From: Vreelandella zhaodongensis
GTDB taxonomy: Bacteria > Pseudomonadota > Gammaproteobacteria > Pseudomonadales > Halomonadaceae
NCBI RefSeq assembly: GCF_013415115.1
Contig: NZ_JACCDD010000002.1
Span: 186,001 to 250,000, forward strand
Reading direction: 5' to 3'
Length of the DNA stretch: 64,000 nt
Part shown: piece by piece, positions 24,723 to 34,998 of the stretch
How positions within the stretch are numbered: position 1 is the first letter of the stretch
How the letters are laid out: every line of letters begins with the position of its first letter
Program-made: the position numbers and the translations under genes
Notes under the pieces: generated by a model
What the model was told of the DNA's origin: nothing
What the model saw: only the letters and a program-made list of their open reading frames with translations
The model's database searches: none

Positions 24723-26225
24723 TTACATGGTCGGCATGGTGAAGTGGTTGGTCTCTTCACGAATGCCGCTGGGCCAACGCTGGGTGATGGTCTTCATGCG
24801 GGTGTAGAAACGCACACCGTCGGGACCGTGCATATGCAGCGGGCCAAACAGCGAGCGCTTCCAGCCGCCGAAGCTGTGGAACGCCATGGGCACCGGAATC
24901 GGCACATTAACGCCGACCATGCCGACCTGGATCTGCTCGCAGTACTGACGCGCGGCATCGCCATCCCGGGTAAAGATCGCCGTGCCATTGCCGTATTCGT
25001 GGGCATTGATCATGCCGACCGCTTCGTCGAAGCTCGCCACGCGAGCAATCGCCAGCACCGGGCCAAAGATCTCCTCAGAGTGAATACGCATGCTGGGCGT
25101 GACATGGTCAAACAGGCTGCCGCCGATAAAGTAGCCATCGCCTGCGCCATCAACCGTTGTTTGGCGACCGTCGACCACTAGCTCTGCGCCTTCATCCACG
25201 CCAACCTGAATATAGTCCGCCACTTTGTCGCGGTGCTCGCGGGTGATCAACGGCCCCATATCGTTATCTGGGCCATCAACCAGGCCAGGCCCGACCGTCA
25301 GTTTATCCAGTTCTGCCACCAGCTTTTCACGCAGGCGGTTGGCGGTTTCTTCGCCCACAGGCACGGCCACAGAAATCGCCATGCAGCGCTCGCCTGCCGA
25401 GCCATAGGCCGCGCCCATCAGGGCACCCACGGCTTGATCGAGATCCGCATCGGGCATGATCACCATATGGTTTTTAGCCCCGCCCAGGGCCTGAACACGC
25501 TTGCCATGGGCTGATGCGGTAGCGTAGATGTACTCGGCAATTGGGGTAGAGCCCACAAAGCTCACAGCCTGGACACGCTCATCAGTGAGCAGCACATCCA
25601 CCGCTTCTTTATCGCCATTGACGACATTAAAGACACCGTCCGGCAGACCCGCCTCTTTAAGCAGCTCAGCTAGGCGCAGCGGCGTAGAGGGATCTTTTTC
25701 CGAAGGTTTCATGACAAAGGTGTTGCCGCAGGCCAAGGCGATGGGGAACATCCACATGGGCACCATGGCGGGAAAGTTGAACGGCGAGATACCGGCGCAC
25801 ACACCCAGCGGTTGCATCATCGAGTAACTATCAACGCCGGTGCCGACGTTCATGGAGTGCTCGCCTTTCTGCAGGTGGGGAATGCCACAGGCAAACTCGA
25901 CCACTTCCAGGCCACGGGTCACTTCACCTTTGGCGTCTGAAAACACCTTGCCGTGCTCGCTGGAAATCAGGCGCGCCAGCTCATCGGTGTGCTCCTCAAC
26001 CAGCGCTTTGAACTTAAACAGGATACGCGAGCGCTTAAGCGGCGAGGTTTTTGACCAGGCGACAAAGGCCTCATCGGCGATGCGCACTGCTTCACGGGTT
26101 TCATCGGCGGTGGCCAGCGCCACCTGGGCGCTCTGCTCACCGGTAGCCGGATTATAAACCGGCGAAGTGCGCTGACTCTGACCGGCGGAGAGCTGACCAT
26201 TGAGATAGTGGGATAGTGTCTTCAT
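24723..26225 (-). CDS. iolA: methylmalonate/malonate-semialdehyde dehydrogenase (CoA-acylating)
   Basis: 500 residues, usual length. Motifs are [28 protein letters not shown], the [15 protein letters not shown] segment in place of the usual ALDH Glu site, and the catalytic Cys in [15 protein letters not shown]. In this family the general-base Glu is absent and CoA, not water, resolves the acyl-enzyme. In inositol catabolism it turns malonate semialdehyde into acetyl-CoA and CO2; it may equally serve valine breakdown (MmsA). Position next to iolE and iolD supports the inositol role. Confidence 0.92.
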   Translation of the reverse strand: MKTLSHYLNGQLSAGQSQRTSPVYNPATGEQSAQVALATADETREAVRIADEAFVAWSKTSPLKRSRILFKFKALVEEHTDELARLISSEHGKVFSDAKGEVTRGLEVVEFACGIPHLQKGEHSMNVGTGVDSYSMMQPLGVCAGISPFNFPAMVPMWMFPIALACGNTFVMKPSEKDPSTPLRLAELLKEAGLPDGVFNVVNGDKEAVDVLLTDERVQAVSFVGSTPIAEYIYATASAHGKRVQALGGAKNHMVIMPDADLDQAVGALMGAAYGSAGERCMAISVAVPVGEETANRLREKLVAELDKLTVGPGLVDGPDNDMGPLITREHRDKVADYIQVGVDEGAELVVDGRQTTVDGAGDGYFIGGSLFDHVTPSMRIHSEEIFGPVLAIARVASFDEAVGMINAHEYGNGTAIFTRDGDAARQYCEQIQVGMVGVNVPIPVPMAFHSFGGWKRSLFGPLHMHGPDGVRFYTRMKTITQRWPSGIREETNHFTMPTM

Positions 26226-26253
26226 ACAGGCTCCTGATTAAAAGCGGTGCTGT

Positions 26254-27156
26254 TTAGCTGGCAACGTCGAAGCCTGCCTGCTCGGCAAGTTGGCGTAAGT
26301 TGCGGTAACCCAGGCGGGCGTAAGTCAGTGGATGGGCAACTTCCGGGTCTTGTTCGGCTTCAACCACTAACCAACCCTGGTAGCCCTGTTCGCACAGGTG
26401 GGTTAAGGCGGGCAGAAAATCCACATTGCCATCCCCCGGCACCGTAAACAGGCCGTCTAGCACACCGTTTAAAAAGCTTTTGTCGCGGTTTCGCACTGCG
26501 TCCAGCACCGGTAAGCGCAGGTCTTTGCAGTGCACATGGTGAATGCGCTGGCTGTAGCGTTTGGCGATGGCGAGCGGATCGCCGCCTGCACCGCACAGAT
26601 GACCAAAATCAAGCAGCAGCCCCACGCCTTCACCGGTGTTGTCCATTAAGCGTTCAACGTCGGCCTGGCTTTCGATTACCGTGCCCAGGTGATGGTGATA
26701 CACCAACTGAATGCCCTGGGATCTCAGGTAGTCACCCACCACCTCTAGGCCACTCAGCAGGCGCTGCCACTGTTGCTCGGAAAGGTGCGGGCGCTGGGAG
26801 AGCGGGCGCTCCTGATCGCCGTGTACACAGTGGGTCACTTCACATAGCACCATTACCTTAGCGCCGCATTGCTTGAGCAGGTTCATGTGATCCTGAATAG
26901 CGTCAATCTCTTCTTCAGGCGTGCGCTCCAGCAAGCGTGCGGAGTACCAGCCCGACACAAGCGCCAAGTCGTGGGCGCTTAGCACCTGATTCAAGGCGTC
27001 AGGTGTTCGGGGAAACTTGTTGCCTAATTCAAAACCACTAAAACCTGCCTCGCGACCCTCTTTCAAACAGGTTTCCAGCGGTGTTGCGCCACCCAGGCTG
27101 GGCAAGTCATCGTTGGTCCAGGTGAGCGGATTGATGCCTAAAGTAACCGTCGGCAT
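26254..27156 (-). CDS. iolE: myo-inosose-2 dehydratase IolE
   Basis: 300 residues, TIM-barrel of the AP endonuclease 2 family. It begins with VTLGINPLTWTNDDLPSLGG, the IolE-type N-terminus, and contains YHHHLGTVIESQADVERL, LLLDFGHLCGAGGDPLAI, HCKDLR and WLVVEAEQDP, which carry the metal-binding Glu/Asp/His set. It dehydrates 2-keto-myo-inositol to 3D-(3,5/4)-trihydroxycyclohexane-1,2-dione. It lies between the semialdehyde dehydrogenase and iolD on the same strand. Confidence 0.93.
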   Translation of the reverse strand: MPTVTLGINPLTWTNDDLPSLGGATPLETCLKEGREAGFSGFELGNKFPRTPDALNQVLSAHDLALVSGWYSARLLERTPEEEIDAIQDHMNLLKQCGAKVMVLCEVTHCVHGDQERPLSQRPHLSEQQWQRLLSGLEVVGDYLRSQGIQLVYHHHLGTVIESQADVERLMDNTGEGVGLLLDFGHLCGAGGDPLAIAKRYSQRIHHVHCKDLRLPVLDAVRNRDKSFLNGVLDGLFTVPGDGNVDFLPALTHLCEQGYQGWLVVEAEQDPEVAHPLTYARLGYRNLRQLAEQAGFDVAS

Positions 27157-27194
27157 AGCGTATTCCTTGTGATTATGTTTGTTGAGGTCGAGAA

Positions 27195-29042
27195 CTAACG
27201 GGCTTGGCGCTGCTTGGCTTCGCGGTACCCTTGATAGGCTTTATTGACCGCTTCTCGCTCGGAAACCTCGGGCACGGCCACTTCCCACCAGGCGCCGCCT
27301 TCTTGGGTGCTGGGTAACGGGTCGGTGTCCAGGGCAATCACATAAGTCGAGGTGGCGCTGCGAGCGCGCACCAGCGCCTGCTCCAGCTCCGCAATACCGG
27401 TGACCGATTCAGACTCACAGCCCAACGCTTTAGCGTGGGCGGCGAAATCGGTTTTCGGTGCGCCGGCCTCCACGGTGCGGCAATCTTGCAGCAGGTTGTT
27501 GAACCCTGCACCGCCGGTGGCCTGCTGCAAGCGATTAATACAGCCATAGCCACGGTTATCCAACACCACCACAATCAGCTTGTGGCCCAGCATCACCGAT
27601 GTGGCCAGCTCTGAGTTGTGCATGAGGTAACTGCCGTCGCCTACCATTACCACCACTTCCCGCTCTGGCTTGGCCATCTTGACGCCCAGCCCGCCCGCAA
27701 TTTCATAGCCCATGCAGGAGAATCCATACTCGACGTGGTAGCTGCCCGGGCCCGAGCATTGCCAGAGCTTATGCAGCTCGCCGGGCAAGCCACCAGCGGC
27801 GCATACCACGGTGGTATCGTTGCCAGCCTGGCGATTGACTGCACCGATTACCTGAGCATCGGTGGGCAGCGCCAGCCCTTGGTCGGCGGTCACACGTCGC
27901 ACGATCTCAACCCATTCGCGTTTGAGCGTTCCGGATTGTTCGCGCCATTCATCGTTGCCCCGCCACTCGCCCAGTGCCGCGTCGAGCTGGCCCAGCCCGA
28001 TCAAGGCGTCGCAGCTAAGCGGCAGCGCTTGGTGCTTGAGGCTGTCGAAGCGGCCAACGTTGAGAGCTATCAATGTTTTATCGCTGCTTTCAAACAGCGC
28101 CCTAGAGCCGGTGGTGAAGTCCTGCAACCGCGTACCCACCGCCAGAATGACATCCGCCTGCTCCGCCAATTGGTTAGCCGCTGCGCTGCCGGTCACGCCA
28201 ATGGCCCCCACCGCGCAAGGGTGGCTATCGGCCAACGCGCCTTTGCCTGCTTGGGTTTCAGCGACCGGGATACCACGTTTTTTGGCAAACTCGGCTAAGG
28301 CGTCGCAGGCAGCAGCGTAGTGTGCACCGCCCCCGGCGATGATCAGCGGGCGTTTAGCCTGCTTTAGCGCAGCTACCGCTTGGCGTAGCTCATAAAAATC
28401 CGGAGGCGTGCGTCGAATGCGATGCACCTTGGGGGCAAAAAAGGCCACCGGGTAATCGTAGGCAAAGGTTTGCACATCCTGGGGCAGCGCAAGAGTCGCG
28501 GGGCCGCAGTGCTCCGGGTCAAGCAGGGTGGCCATCGCCTGGGGCAGGCTAGTCAGCAACTGCTCGGGGCGGCTAATGCGGTCGAAGTAGCGCGATACTG
28601 GGCGAAAACAGTCGTTGACGCTAATGGTTGGGTCACCGAAATGCTCCACCTGCTGGAGCACCGGATCCGGTTCGCGGGTGGCAAAGGTGTCCCCCGGCAG
28701 CAGCAGGATCGGCAAACGGTTGGCGTGGGCGAGCGCCGCAGCGGTGACCATATTGGTCGCCCCTGGGCCAATCGAGCTGGTCGCCGCCATTAGGCGCTGG
28801 CGGCCATTGGCCTTGGAAAAGGCAATCGCCGCGTGGGCCATGGACTGCTCGTTATGGGCGCGAAAGGTCGGTAGCGCGTCTTGTACGTGGTAAAGCGCTT
28901 CGCCTAAGCCCGCCACATTGCCATGACCAAAAATCGCAAACACGCCTTCAAACAGCGCTACTTCTTGGCCATCAATCTCTATACGTTGTGCGGCGAGGTA
29001 CTTGACCAGCGCCTGGGCCATGGTGAGTCGAATGGTGCTCAT
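27195..29042 (-). CDS. iolD: 3D-(3,5/4)-trihydroxycyclohexane-1,2-dione acylhydrolase IolD
   Basis: 615 residues, a thiamine-diphosphate enzyme. The N-terminal PYR domain has VFAIFGHGNVAGLGEALY and the catalytic-type Glu region HNEQSMAHAAIAF; the central domain covers about residues 215-350; the C-terminal PP domain has the ThDP motif from GDGSYLMHNSELATS to DNRGYGCINRLQ. It hydrolytically opens the cyclohexanedione ring to 5-deoxy-glucuronate. The stop of iolC-DUF2090 and the start of iolD are one base apart, so the genes are coupled. Confidence 0.94.
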   Translation of the reverse strand: MSTIRLTMAQALVKYLAAQRIEIDGQEVALFEGVFAIFGHGNVAGLGEALYHVQDALPTFRAHNEQSMAHAAIAFSKANGRQRLMAATSSIGPGATNMVTAAALAHANRLPILLLPGDTFATREPDPVLQQVEHFGDPTISVNDCFRPVSRYFDRISRPEQLLTSLPQAMATLLDPEHCGPATLALPQDVQTFAYDYPVAFFAPKVHRIRRTPPDFYELRQAVAALKQAKRPLIIAGGGAHYAAACDALAEFAKKRGIPVAETQAGKGALADSHPCAVGAIGVTGSAAANQLAEQADVILAVGTRLQDFTTGSRALFESSDKTLIALNVGRFDSLKHQALPLSCDALIGLGQLDAALGEWRGNDEWREQSGTLKREWVEIVRRVTADQGLALPTDAQVIGAVNRQAGNDTTVVCAAGGLPGELHKLWQCSGPGSYHVEYGFSCMGYEIAGGLGVKMAKPEREVVVMVGDGSYLMHNSELATSVMLGHKLIVVVLDNRGYGCINRLQQATGGAGFNNLLQDCRTVEAGAPKTDFAAHAKALGCESESVTGIAELEQALVRARSATSTYVIALDTDPLPSTQEGGAWWEVAVPEVSEREAVNKAYQGYREAKQRQAR

Positions 29043-29043
29043 T

Positions 29044-31002
29044 TTACGCCTCCTCCTTGTGAGACAGCGTTTGCGGCTGAGCCTGCCTTAACTGCCGCCA
29101 TGCCGTTATCAGCTCGGCATAGTTCTGGGCGACCCTCTCTACCAAGCCGACATCATCGATACGCCCAGCCAGCCAATCGCGACTAGCGCTGGCAAATAGC
29201 GTGCGCCCAACGGTGAAGCCTTTACAGCACGGGTGGCTGGCCGCTGCTTCAAAACCACGTTTCATATCGTCCATAGGGGCGTCTAGCCCGAGCAGTACGA
29301 CCCCACGGCAGTAGGTATCTTCCCGCTCAATGGTCTCGCCCACCGCATTCCAGGCTGCATCTGACATGGCAGGTAGTTTCCACCAGTCTGGGCGAATGCC
29401 CAGGTTGTAGAGCCGCTGCAGGCTGCGCGGCAAGGTGGTGTCGTCATTGGGCATGTCGGCGGGGGGAATGACTTCAATCAGCAGCTCCAGCCCATAAGCA
29501 CAGGCCGCCTGGTAGAGCTGGCGCAGCCGCTCCTCCTGCTCTAAGCGCAGTGAGACTTCATCGTCAGGGTGGTAGAACACCAGACATTTAATGATCTGTT
29601 CTCTAGGCCAGTTGCGCAGGCAGGCACCTAAATCATCGCCATGCTGAAAGCGCAGTGGTCTTGAGCCAGGAAGCTCCACCGGGCGACCAATCCACCAGCC
29701 TTTTCCACTGGCTTGATTGAGTGCGTCTTGACCTAGCACATCATCGACAAGAACCGCAGGGGTAGTAATACCGCCGAGCTTTGCACCCTCTTCAGCGGCG
29801 GTGACCAAGAGTTTTTTGAGTGCTGGTAGCCGCGCGCTATCAGCATGCTCTTCGCGTGCCATATCGGTGAGCTGGCGGCGGTGGTCAAATGCCAGCCCCA
29901 GCACTTCGGGCCACTGAACGGGCACCCGGGTAGTGACCCGGTGCAAGTGATTTAGACGCTGATCGATATCCGGGCGGGGTACCTCATCGCGGCGTTTCAG
30001 GTAATCGAACAACTCGTCTTCGGTGGGCATGGCTGGGGCACAGCCGTGGCGGGAGACCACCAGCGCGCCACAGGCGTTGGCGTAACCAGCGCAGGTTTGC
30101 CAGGGTTCATTGCGTAGCCAGCCACGTAGCAGCCCACTCATAAAGGCATCTCCGGCGCCCAGCACATTGAGCACCTCAACCTGAACACCCTTGACCAAAA
30201 TACCGTCTTCAATACATTCAGGAATCGGGCCTTCAAACACCACGCAGCCCATGGGCCCCAGCTTGCATACCAGGGTGGCTTTGCTAACTGCACGCACCGC
30301 GCGCAGGGCCGCTAAGGTATCCGTGCTGCCGCCGGCAATATGAAACTCCTCTTCGGTACCTACAATCAGATCAAAATCCGCCAGCCAGCGCTTCAGGTCG
30401 GTGGTTACTTTGTCATCGGCGATAAAGCGAGTTTCACCATCGCCGGGGTTGGTCAGCCCCCACAGCACGGGACGGTAATCGATATCCAGCACCCGTTTCA
30501 CGCCATAATGAGCGGCGGCATCCAGCGCTTTGCGGCACGCCCTGCGGGTGGTATCGGTAGAAAGATGGGTGCCGGTAATTGCTAGCGCTTTTGCTCGGGC
30601 GATAAACTCAGGGTCGATTGCGTCGTCGTCGATGGCCATATCGGCACAGTCGCGCCGGTAAAACAGCAGTGGGAAACTCTCGCGATCTTTTAACGCCAGC
30701 AGCACCAGGCCAGTATGGCGTTCAGCGTCGGTTTGTAGCGCGCTGGTATCTACTCCAACCCGCGCTAATTCTTCACGCACAAAATTGCCCATCTGTTCAT
30801 CGCCTACCCGCGAGAGCATGGCGGACTTCAAGCCCAAGCGCGCGGTGCCGTAGGCCACATTACCTGAGCTTCCACCGAGGTATTTAGCAAAGCTTGATAC
30901 GTCCTCTAAACGACTGCCAATCTGCTCGGCGTAGAGGTCAACCGCCACGCGCCCCAGGCAGATCAGGTCAAGCGGTCGGTGTTGACTATTGTTATTCAGC
31001 AT
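29044..31002 (-). CDS. iolC: fused 5-dehydro-2-deoxygluconokinase (IolC) and DUF2090 aldolase-like protein
   Basis: 652 residues, about twice a normal IolC. Residues 1 to about 330 are a PfkB/ribokinase-type kinase: GRVAVDLYAEQIGSRLEDV at the start and LNVLGAGDAFMSGLLRGWL with the GAGD anion hole and catalytic Asp. Residues about 340-640 are a DUF2090 TIM-barrel domain (FDHRRQLTDM start, KCLVFYHPDDEVSLRLEQE, GFTVGRTLFASASRDWL). In proteobacteria the second domain takes the place of IolJ, splitting 2-deoxy-5-keto-gluconate-6-phosphate to DHAP and malonate semialdehyde; that role is family knowledge. No separate iolJ is seen in the cluster. Confidence 0.92.
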   Translation of the reverse strand: MLNNNSQHRPLDLICLGRVAVDLYAEQIGSRLEDVSSFAKYLGGSSGNVAYGTARLGLKSAMLSRVGDEQMGNFVREELARVGVDTSALQTDAERHTGLVLLALKDRESFPLLFYRRDCADMAIDDDAIDPEFIARAKALAITGTHLSTDTTRRACRKALDAAAHYGVKRVLDIDYRPVLWGLTNPGDGETRFIADDKVTTDLKRWLADFDLIVGTEEEFHIAGGSTDTLAALRAVRAVSKATLVCKLGPMGCVVFEGPIPECIEDGILVKGVQVEVLNVLGAGDAFMSGLLRGWLRNEPWQTCAGYANACGALVVSRHGCAPAMPTEDELFDYLKRRDEVPRPDIDQRLNHLHRVTTRVPVQWPEVLGLAFDHRRQLTDMAREEHADSARLPALKKLLVTAAEEGAKLGGITTPAVLVDDVLGQDALNQASGKGWWIGRPVELPGSRPLRFQHGDDLGACLRNWPREQIIKCLVFYHPDDEVSLRLEQEERLRQLYQAACAYGLELLIEVIPPADMPNDDTTLPRSLQRLYNLGIRPDWWKLPAMSDAAWNAVGETIEREDTYCRGVVLLGLDAPMDDMKRGFEAAASHPCCKGFTVGRTLFASASRDWLAGRIDDVGLVERVAQNYAELITAWRQLRQAQPQTLSHKEEA

Positions 31003-31018
31003 AAATGTCTCCCCACGT

Positions 31019-31030
31019 CACGAATTCGTG
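31019..31030. promoter_or_regulatory. perfect 12-base palindrome upstream of iolC
   Basis: CACGAATTCGTG lies 17 bases upstream of the iolC start, in the 99-base gap after the isomerase-like gene. It differs from the TGGAAT-type operators of the cluster. Candidate protein site or short hairpin; function unknown. Confidence 0.3.
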
Positions 31031-31101
31031 GTACTAGTCACAAAATGGCACTGGCATAAAAGCGTCTGGGGTGGCAATCGATAAGGCTGATCAACCGTGG
31101 C

Positions 31102-31902
31102 TTAAAGTGAGAAGGCAGCACGGAACCGGTCGAGCGCGAGGTCGTCGTCGCCAGAGGCCCAGCCTTCCAGCCCTACGGTGCCGCGATAGCCCATATCATT
31201 GAGCGCTTTGGCAATGGCCGGATAGTTAATCTCGCCGGTTCCCGGTTCGCAGCGCCCCGGCACATCAGCCACCTGCACTTCACCAATGTACGGCCCGCAG
31301 CGGCGAATTAATTCGATCAGATTACCTTCGCCAATTTGGGCGTGGTAAACGTCCAACATAATGCGCAAGCTAGGCCGATCGACACTTTCCACCAGCGCTA
31401 GAACATCTTCCAGGCGCGCAAACGGCACGCCTGGGTGGTCAACCTCGGTATTAAGGTTTTCAAGCACAAAGGTGACTCCGTGCGGCTCGCCAAGATCCGC
31501 CAGCCGATTGAGTGTGTCGCGGGCTTTTAACCACATCGCGCCGGTCATCTGTTGGCAAGGTTTGACGGGGAGACCTTCGCCATCCAACCCCGTGCCGTGC
31601 AGGTTAAGACGTGGAATACCCAGCCGTTTGGCCACCTCAATCGACTCTGCGGCGGTGCGTAGCAGTTCATCTGCCCCGGCTGCATCCGCCAGGGTGCCGG
31701 TGACATAGCCGGTCATGGATGAAAACGTCGCCCCGCTATTGGCCAGTGCGTCGATGTCATGCTTAGTCCAGTCCCAGATTTCGACTTGAAAACCCAGCTC
31801 AGAAATGCGCTTAATTCGTTCCAACACGGGTAAATCACGGAAAATCATTTCAGCGCAGACGGCCAGCGTAAACGGGGATGATGGAGTAGGTTGATTCATC
31901 AT
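31102..31902 (-). CDS. hydroxypyruvate-isomerase-like TIM-barrel sugar isomerase/epimerase
   Basis: 266 residues of the AP endonuclase 2/xylose-isomerase-like barrel family. Characteristic pieces are FTLAVCAEMIFRDLPVLERI, LNLHGTGLDGEG, FVLENLNTEVDHPGVP, MLDVYHAQIGEGNLI, VQVADVPGRCEPGTGEINY and GTVGLEGWASGDD, matching the Hyi (hydroxypyruvate isomerase) branch with its two metal-binding Glu, Asp and His. Within the inositol operon, between iolC and the ABC transporter, it probably isomerises or epimerises an inositol-derived intermediate (IolH/IolI/IolO-like role); the reaction is inference. MM at the start leaves 31902 or 31899 as start. Confidence 0.8.
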   Translation of the reverse strand: MMNQPTPSSPFTLAVCAEMIFRDLPVLERIKRISELGFQVEIWDWTKHDIDALANSGATFSSMTGYVTGTLADAAGADELLRTAAESIEVAKRLGIPRLNLHGTGLDGEGLPVKPCQQMTGAMWLKARDTLNRLADLGEPHGVTFVLENLNTEVDHPGVPFARLEDVLALVESVDRPSLRIMLDVYHAQIGEGNLIELIRRCGPYIGEVQVADVPGRCEPGTGEINYPAIAKALNDMGYRGTVGLEGWASGDDDLALDRFRAAFSL

Positions 31903-31908
31903 GGTTCC

Positions 31909-32799
31909 TTAATAGCCGCTCGCCGTTCGCGATGAAGGGGGTTCAGTGCTGCTTGTTTCATCCGCAGGCTGGGTGTCTTGTGCGGCTAAGCTGGCCTTCT
32001 TGGCTTTATCGTCACGCTGAAATTCCGCAAGCTCCGCATCCAGGCTTTCAAGCTCAGCACCACCCGCCATCATATTGAGTACTTCTTCGCGGCTGACTTC
32101 TTCTTTGCGGAAGGAGCCTAAACTGCCGCCGCGTGACAATAGGGTAAACGCATCAGCCACTGGGTAAGCATGGTGGACATTGTGGGTAATAAAGATGACC
32201 GCAAGCCCATCCGCGCGGGCTTTGGCGATGTAGCGCAGTACGACGGAGGCCTGCTTGACCCCAAGCGCGGAGGTGGGCTCATCAAGAATCAGCACCTTGG
32301 CACCAAAATAGACGGCACGGGCAATCGCCACACACTGGCGCTCTCCTCCAGAAAGCGTACCCACCGGCTGGCTGGGATCGCGCACATCAATACCGATTTT
32401 AGCCATTTCTTCTTTGGCAACTCGGTCGGCATACTTCCAATCAATCCGCTTTAAAGGCCCCCAGCCCACCGTCGGCTCGCGCCCCATAAAAAAGTTACGG
32501 GTAATCGACATCAACGGCACCATGGCAAGATCCTGGAACACAGTGGCGATACCAGCATCCAGTGCGTAAGCAGGGGACTTGAAACGGGCGGGTTTGCCAT
32601 CCAGTAGCATCTCGCCATGGGTGGGTTGATGAACCCCGGAAAGGGTTTTGATTAGCGTCGACTTGCCTGCGCCATTATCTCCCAGCAGGCACATTACCTC
32701 TCCGGAATAGACCTGCATCGAGATATCGCTTAAGGCGATGACGCTGCCGAAGTGCTTGCTGACACTGCGCATTTCAATCATTGGCGTACGAGTGGTCAT
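31909..32799 (-). CDS. sugar (inositol-type) ABC transporter ATP-binding protein
   Basis: 296 residues with a single nucleotide-binding domain: Walker [19 protein letters not shown], signature [17 protein letters not shown], Walker [14 protein letters not shown]-loop [16 protein letters not shown]. Most carbohydrate ABC importers of this class (RbsA type) have two such domains in about 500 residues; this one has only one plus a charged, Ser/Thr-rich tail of about 45 residues, like FrcA. It probably works as a homodimer with the adjacent permease (one base apart). Confidence 0.9.
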   Translation of the reverse strand: MTTRTPMIEMRSVSKHFGSVIALSDISMQVYSGEVMCLLGDNGAGKSTLIKTLSGVHQPTHGEMLLDGKPARFKSPAYALDAGIATVFQDLAMVPLMSITRNFFMGREPTVGWGPLKRIDWKYADRVAKEEMAKIGIDVRDPSQPVGTLSGGERQCVAIARAVYFGAKVLILDEPTSALGVKQASVVLRYIAKARADGLAVIFITHNVHHAYPVADAFTLLSRGGSLGSFRKEEVSREEVLNMMAGGAELESLDAELAEFQRDDKAKKASLAAQDTQPADETSSTEPPSSRTASGY

Positions 32800-32800
32800 G

Positions 32801-33931
32801 TTATTTGGCCTCCATCGCCTTCTTGCGCATATAATTGTTAAACAGCACGGCCACCAGCAACATCACGCCCAGGAAGACCTGGAACCAGTCGGTGTTAACA
32901 CCGGTGTAGAAGATACCCATTTGCACCATGCCGAAGATCAGCGCGCCCAGCGCTGCGCCGATGGCAGAGCCATAGCCCCCTGTAAGTAAAGCGCCACCAA
33001 TCACCACCGCAATAATGGCTTCCAGCTCTTTTAACATGCCGCGAATGGTATCTGCCGAGCCAGTATCCATTACCTGAATGCAGGCAAAAATGGTGGCGGA
33101 GAAGGCCGTGAACATAAACAGTGAGATCTTGACGCGATGGACAGGCACACCTGAGTTGCGCGCAGCGTTAGCATCGCCGCCGCTGGCGAAAATCCAATTG
33201 CCGTAAGGCGTGCAAAGCAGCACCCAGGTCGCCAAGGCGGTTAAACCCAGCCACCAGACGATAGAGACCGGAATGCCCGAAACCACGGGGTTGCCCGCAA
33301 AGTTGGTCGCCATCCAGCCATTGGCTGCCATCCAGGTAAACAGGCCTGTGGCCACCTCGCCGGAAAATAGCGCCGCGAACCAGTCACCGGGAATATGCGC
33401 CTGAACGCCACCCACTTGAGTTCTACCCGTTAACAATCGGCTAACGCCAATCGCCAGGCCACGCAAAATAAACAGAAATCCCAGGGTGACAATAAATGAC
33501 GGCAACCCCGTTTTATTGACCAGATTACCGTTAATCCAGCCCACCAGGCCTGCACAGGCAAACGCCAATAAAATAGCGGCCCATAGCGGCCAGCCATACT
33601 CCACCGCAGGGATAGCAATCAGAATGCCCGCCAAGCCAATCATCGAACCAATCGAGAGATCAAACTCACCGCCGATCATTAGCAACGCAGCCGCCGTGGC
33701 GATAATGCCAAGCTGAGCGGCGACTTCGAGGAAATTAATAATACCCGCTGGGGTAAACATCCCAGTGCCGCTGGAAGCGACTATAAAGAAAGAAAGCACC
33801 AACACCGCACCTGCCAGCGCCCCCAGCTCAGGGCGATTCAGCGCTCTCTTCCAGAAAGAGACTCTCTGGATACGCTCATCTTGAGGAACTGTTACTGGCG
33901 TAACCGGTTGTTTCGATTCAGTGGAACTCAT
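32801..33931 (-). CDS. sugar (inositol-type) ABC transporter permease
   Basis: 376 residues from the ATG at 33931, which has GGGAG upstream; a longer frame to 33973 adds 14 poor residues. It has about ten hydrophobic helices of the RbsC/branched-type family, with [20 protein letters not shown] near residue 90, [25 protein letters not shown] in the middle (positions about 133-157), and [19 protein letters not shown] near the C-terminus. These are the conserved permease landmarks. It makes the membrane channel with the ATPase and binding protein of this operon. Confidence 0.9.
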   Translation of the reverse strand: MSSTESKQPVTPVTVPQDERIQRVSFWKRALNRPELGALAGAVLVLSFFIVASSGTGMFTPAGIINFLEVAAQLGIIATAAALLMIGGEFDLSIGSMIGLAGILIAIPAVEYGWPLWAAILLAFACAGLVGWINGNLVNKTGLPSFIVTLGFLFILRGLAIGVSRLLTGRTQVGGVQAHIPGDWFAALFSGEVATGLFTWMAANGWMATNFAGNPVVSGIPVSIVWWLGLTALATWVLLCTPYGNWIFASGGDANAARNSGVPVHRVKISLFMFTAFSATIFACIQVMDTGSADTIRGMLKELEAIIAVVIGGALLTGGYGSAIGAALGALIFGMVQMGIFYTGVNTDWFQVFLGVMLLVAVLFNNYMRKKAMEAK

Positions 33932-33985
33932 GGCGATCGACTCCCAAGGCTCGACGCTGCCGAGCCTTTCCAAATTAGGTAGTTA

Positions 33986-34936
33986 TCAACGGATGCCCTG
34001 GCTACTCAGCTCAATGACCTGGGCAGCATTTTCCTGAGTGACAAACCCTGGGCCGGTGGCAACATCCCCTGCGGGTAGCAGACCGTTCTTAACGAACTGA
34101 TCTAGAAACATAACGGGCAAGTAGCCCTGCATGTACTGCTGTTGGTCGATCGCAAAGTCCAACTCTCCCGCATCCAGCGCTTCTAGAATGCCAGGGGAGA
34201 GATCGAAGGTACCTAGAGTGAAGCTATCGGTAGCACCTTGCTCACGCATGGCACGAACCATCGGATCAGCGGCCAATGCACCCAAGGTCAATACACCGCT
34301 CACATCACTGTTCTGATTCAAGTACGCCACGATGGCATTGCGAATGGCGGTAGGGTCATACGTGGTCGCCAATTGATCGGCATTTCCGTCAAAGCCATCA
34401 ACAAAACCATCACAGCGCTGATCAAGGCCCTGATTTCCCTGTTCATGATTAACGCAAACGCCTTTCTCAACGCCCATTTCCTGCATGCGTTCGGCGGCCT
34501 GCCTACCCGCTTCGTACTCACTCTGCCCAACGTGCAGCCGGGCACCATAATTTCGCGCGACGTCACCACCAGAGTTAATGGTGATCACGGGGATGCCGTT
34601 GTCGACCGCGTTTTGAACAACGCCGCCCAAAGCGTTTTCATCGGTAAATGAAAGGATCAAACCATCCGGGTTTGACGCCACCGCCGCTTCCACGAGTTGC
34701 TGCATCATGGCCATATCAAAGGTAGAAGGCGCGCGATACTCCAAGCGCGCCCCGACTGTTTCAGCAGCCGCTTCCGCGCCGTTTTTTACTACTGACCAGA
34801 AAGGGTCAGAGGGAACACCGTGGGTCACCATGACGAAACGGCTCGCTTCTTGTTCTGGTTCCTGCGCTTGTGCGGCACCCGCCATTAATGCCGTGGTGGC
34901 GGCAGAGGCTAGAAGCCATTGAGATAGACGTGCCAT
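33986..34936 (-). CDS. inositol-type ABC transporter periplasmic binding protein
   Basis: 316 residues with a signal peptide ending at MAGAAQAQ (about residue 24) and a type I (LacI/RbsB-like) periplasmic fold: FVMVTHGVPSDPFWSVVKNG, DGLILSFTDENALGGVV, GIPVITINSGGD, and FAIDQQQYMQGYLPVMFL. First gene of the minus-strand transport-catabolism operon and the nearest to the twin operators. Myo-inositol is the likely ligand from its context. Confidence 0.88.
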   Translation of the reverse strand: MARLSQWLLASAATTALMAGAAQAQEPEQEASRFVMVTHGVPSDPFWSVVKNGAEAAAETVGARLEYRAPSTFDMAMMQQLVEAAVASNPDGLILSFTDENALGGVVQNAVDNGIPVITINSGGDVARNYGARLHVGQSEYEAGRQAAERMQEMGVEKGVCVNHEQGNQGLDQRCDGFVDGFDGNADQLATTYDPTAIRNAIVAYLNQNSDVSGVLTLGALAADPMVRAMREQGATDSFTLGTFDLSPGILEALDAGELDFAIDQQQYMQGYLPVMFLDQFVKNGLLPAGDVATGPGFVTQENAAQVIELSSQGIR

Positions 34937-34998
34937 AAATAATTCCTCATAACGTTATCGTTGTTGGTAGGGAAGTGGCATTAAATGCCCTGGCGTTA

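Noticed and set aside
27618..28298. 226-codon plus-strand frame opposite iolD
   Set aside because: Shadow frame of a strongly conserved gene; no recognisable motif or ribosome site.
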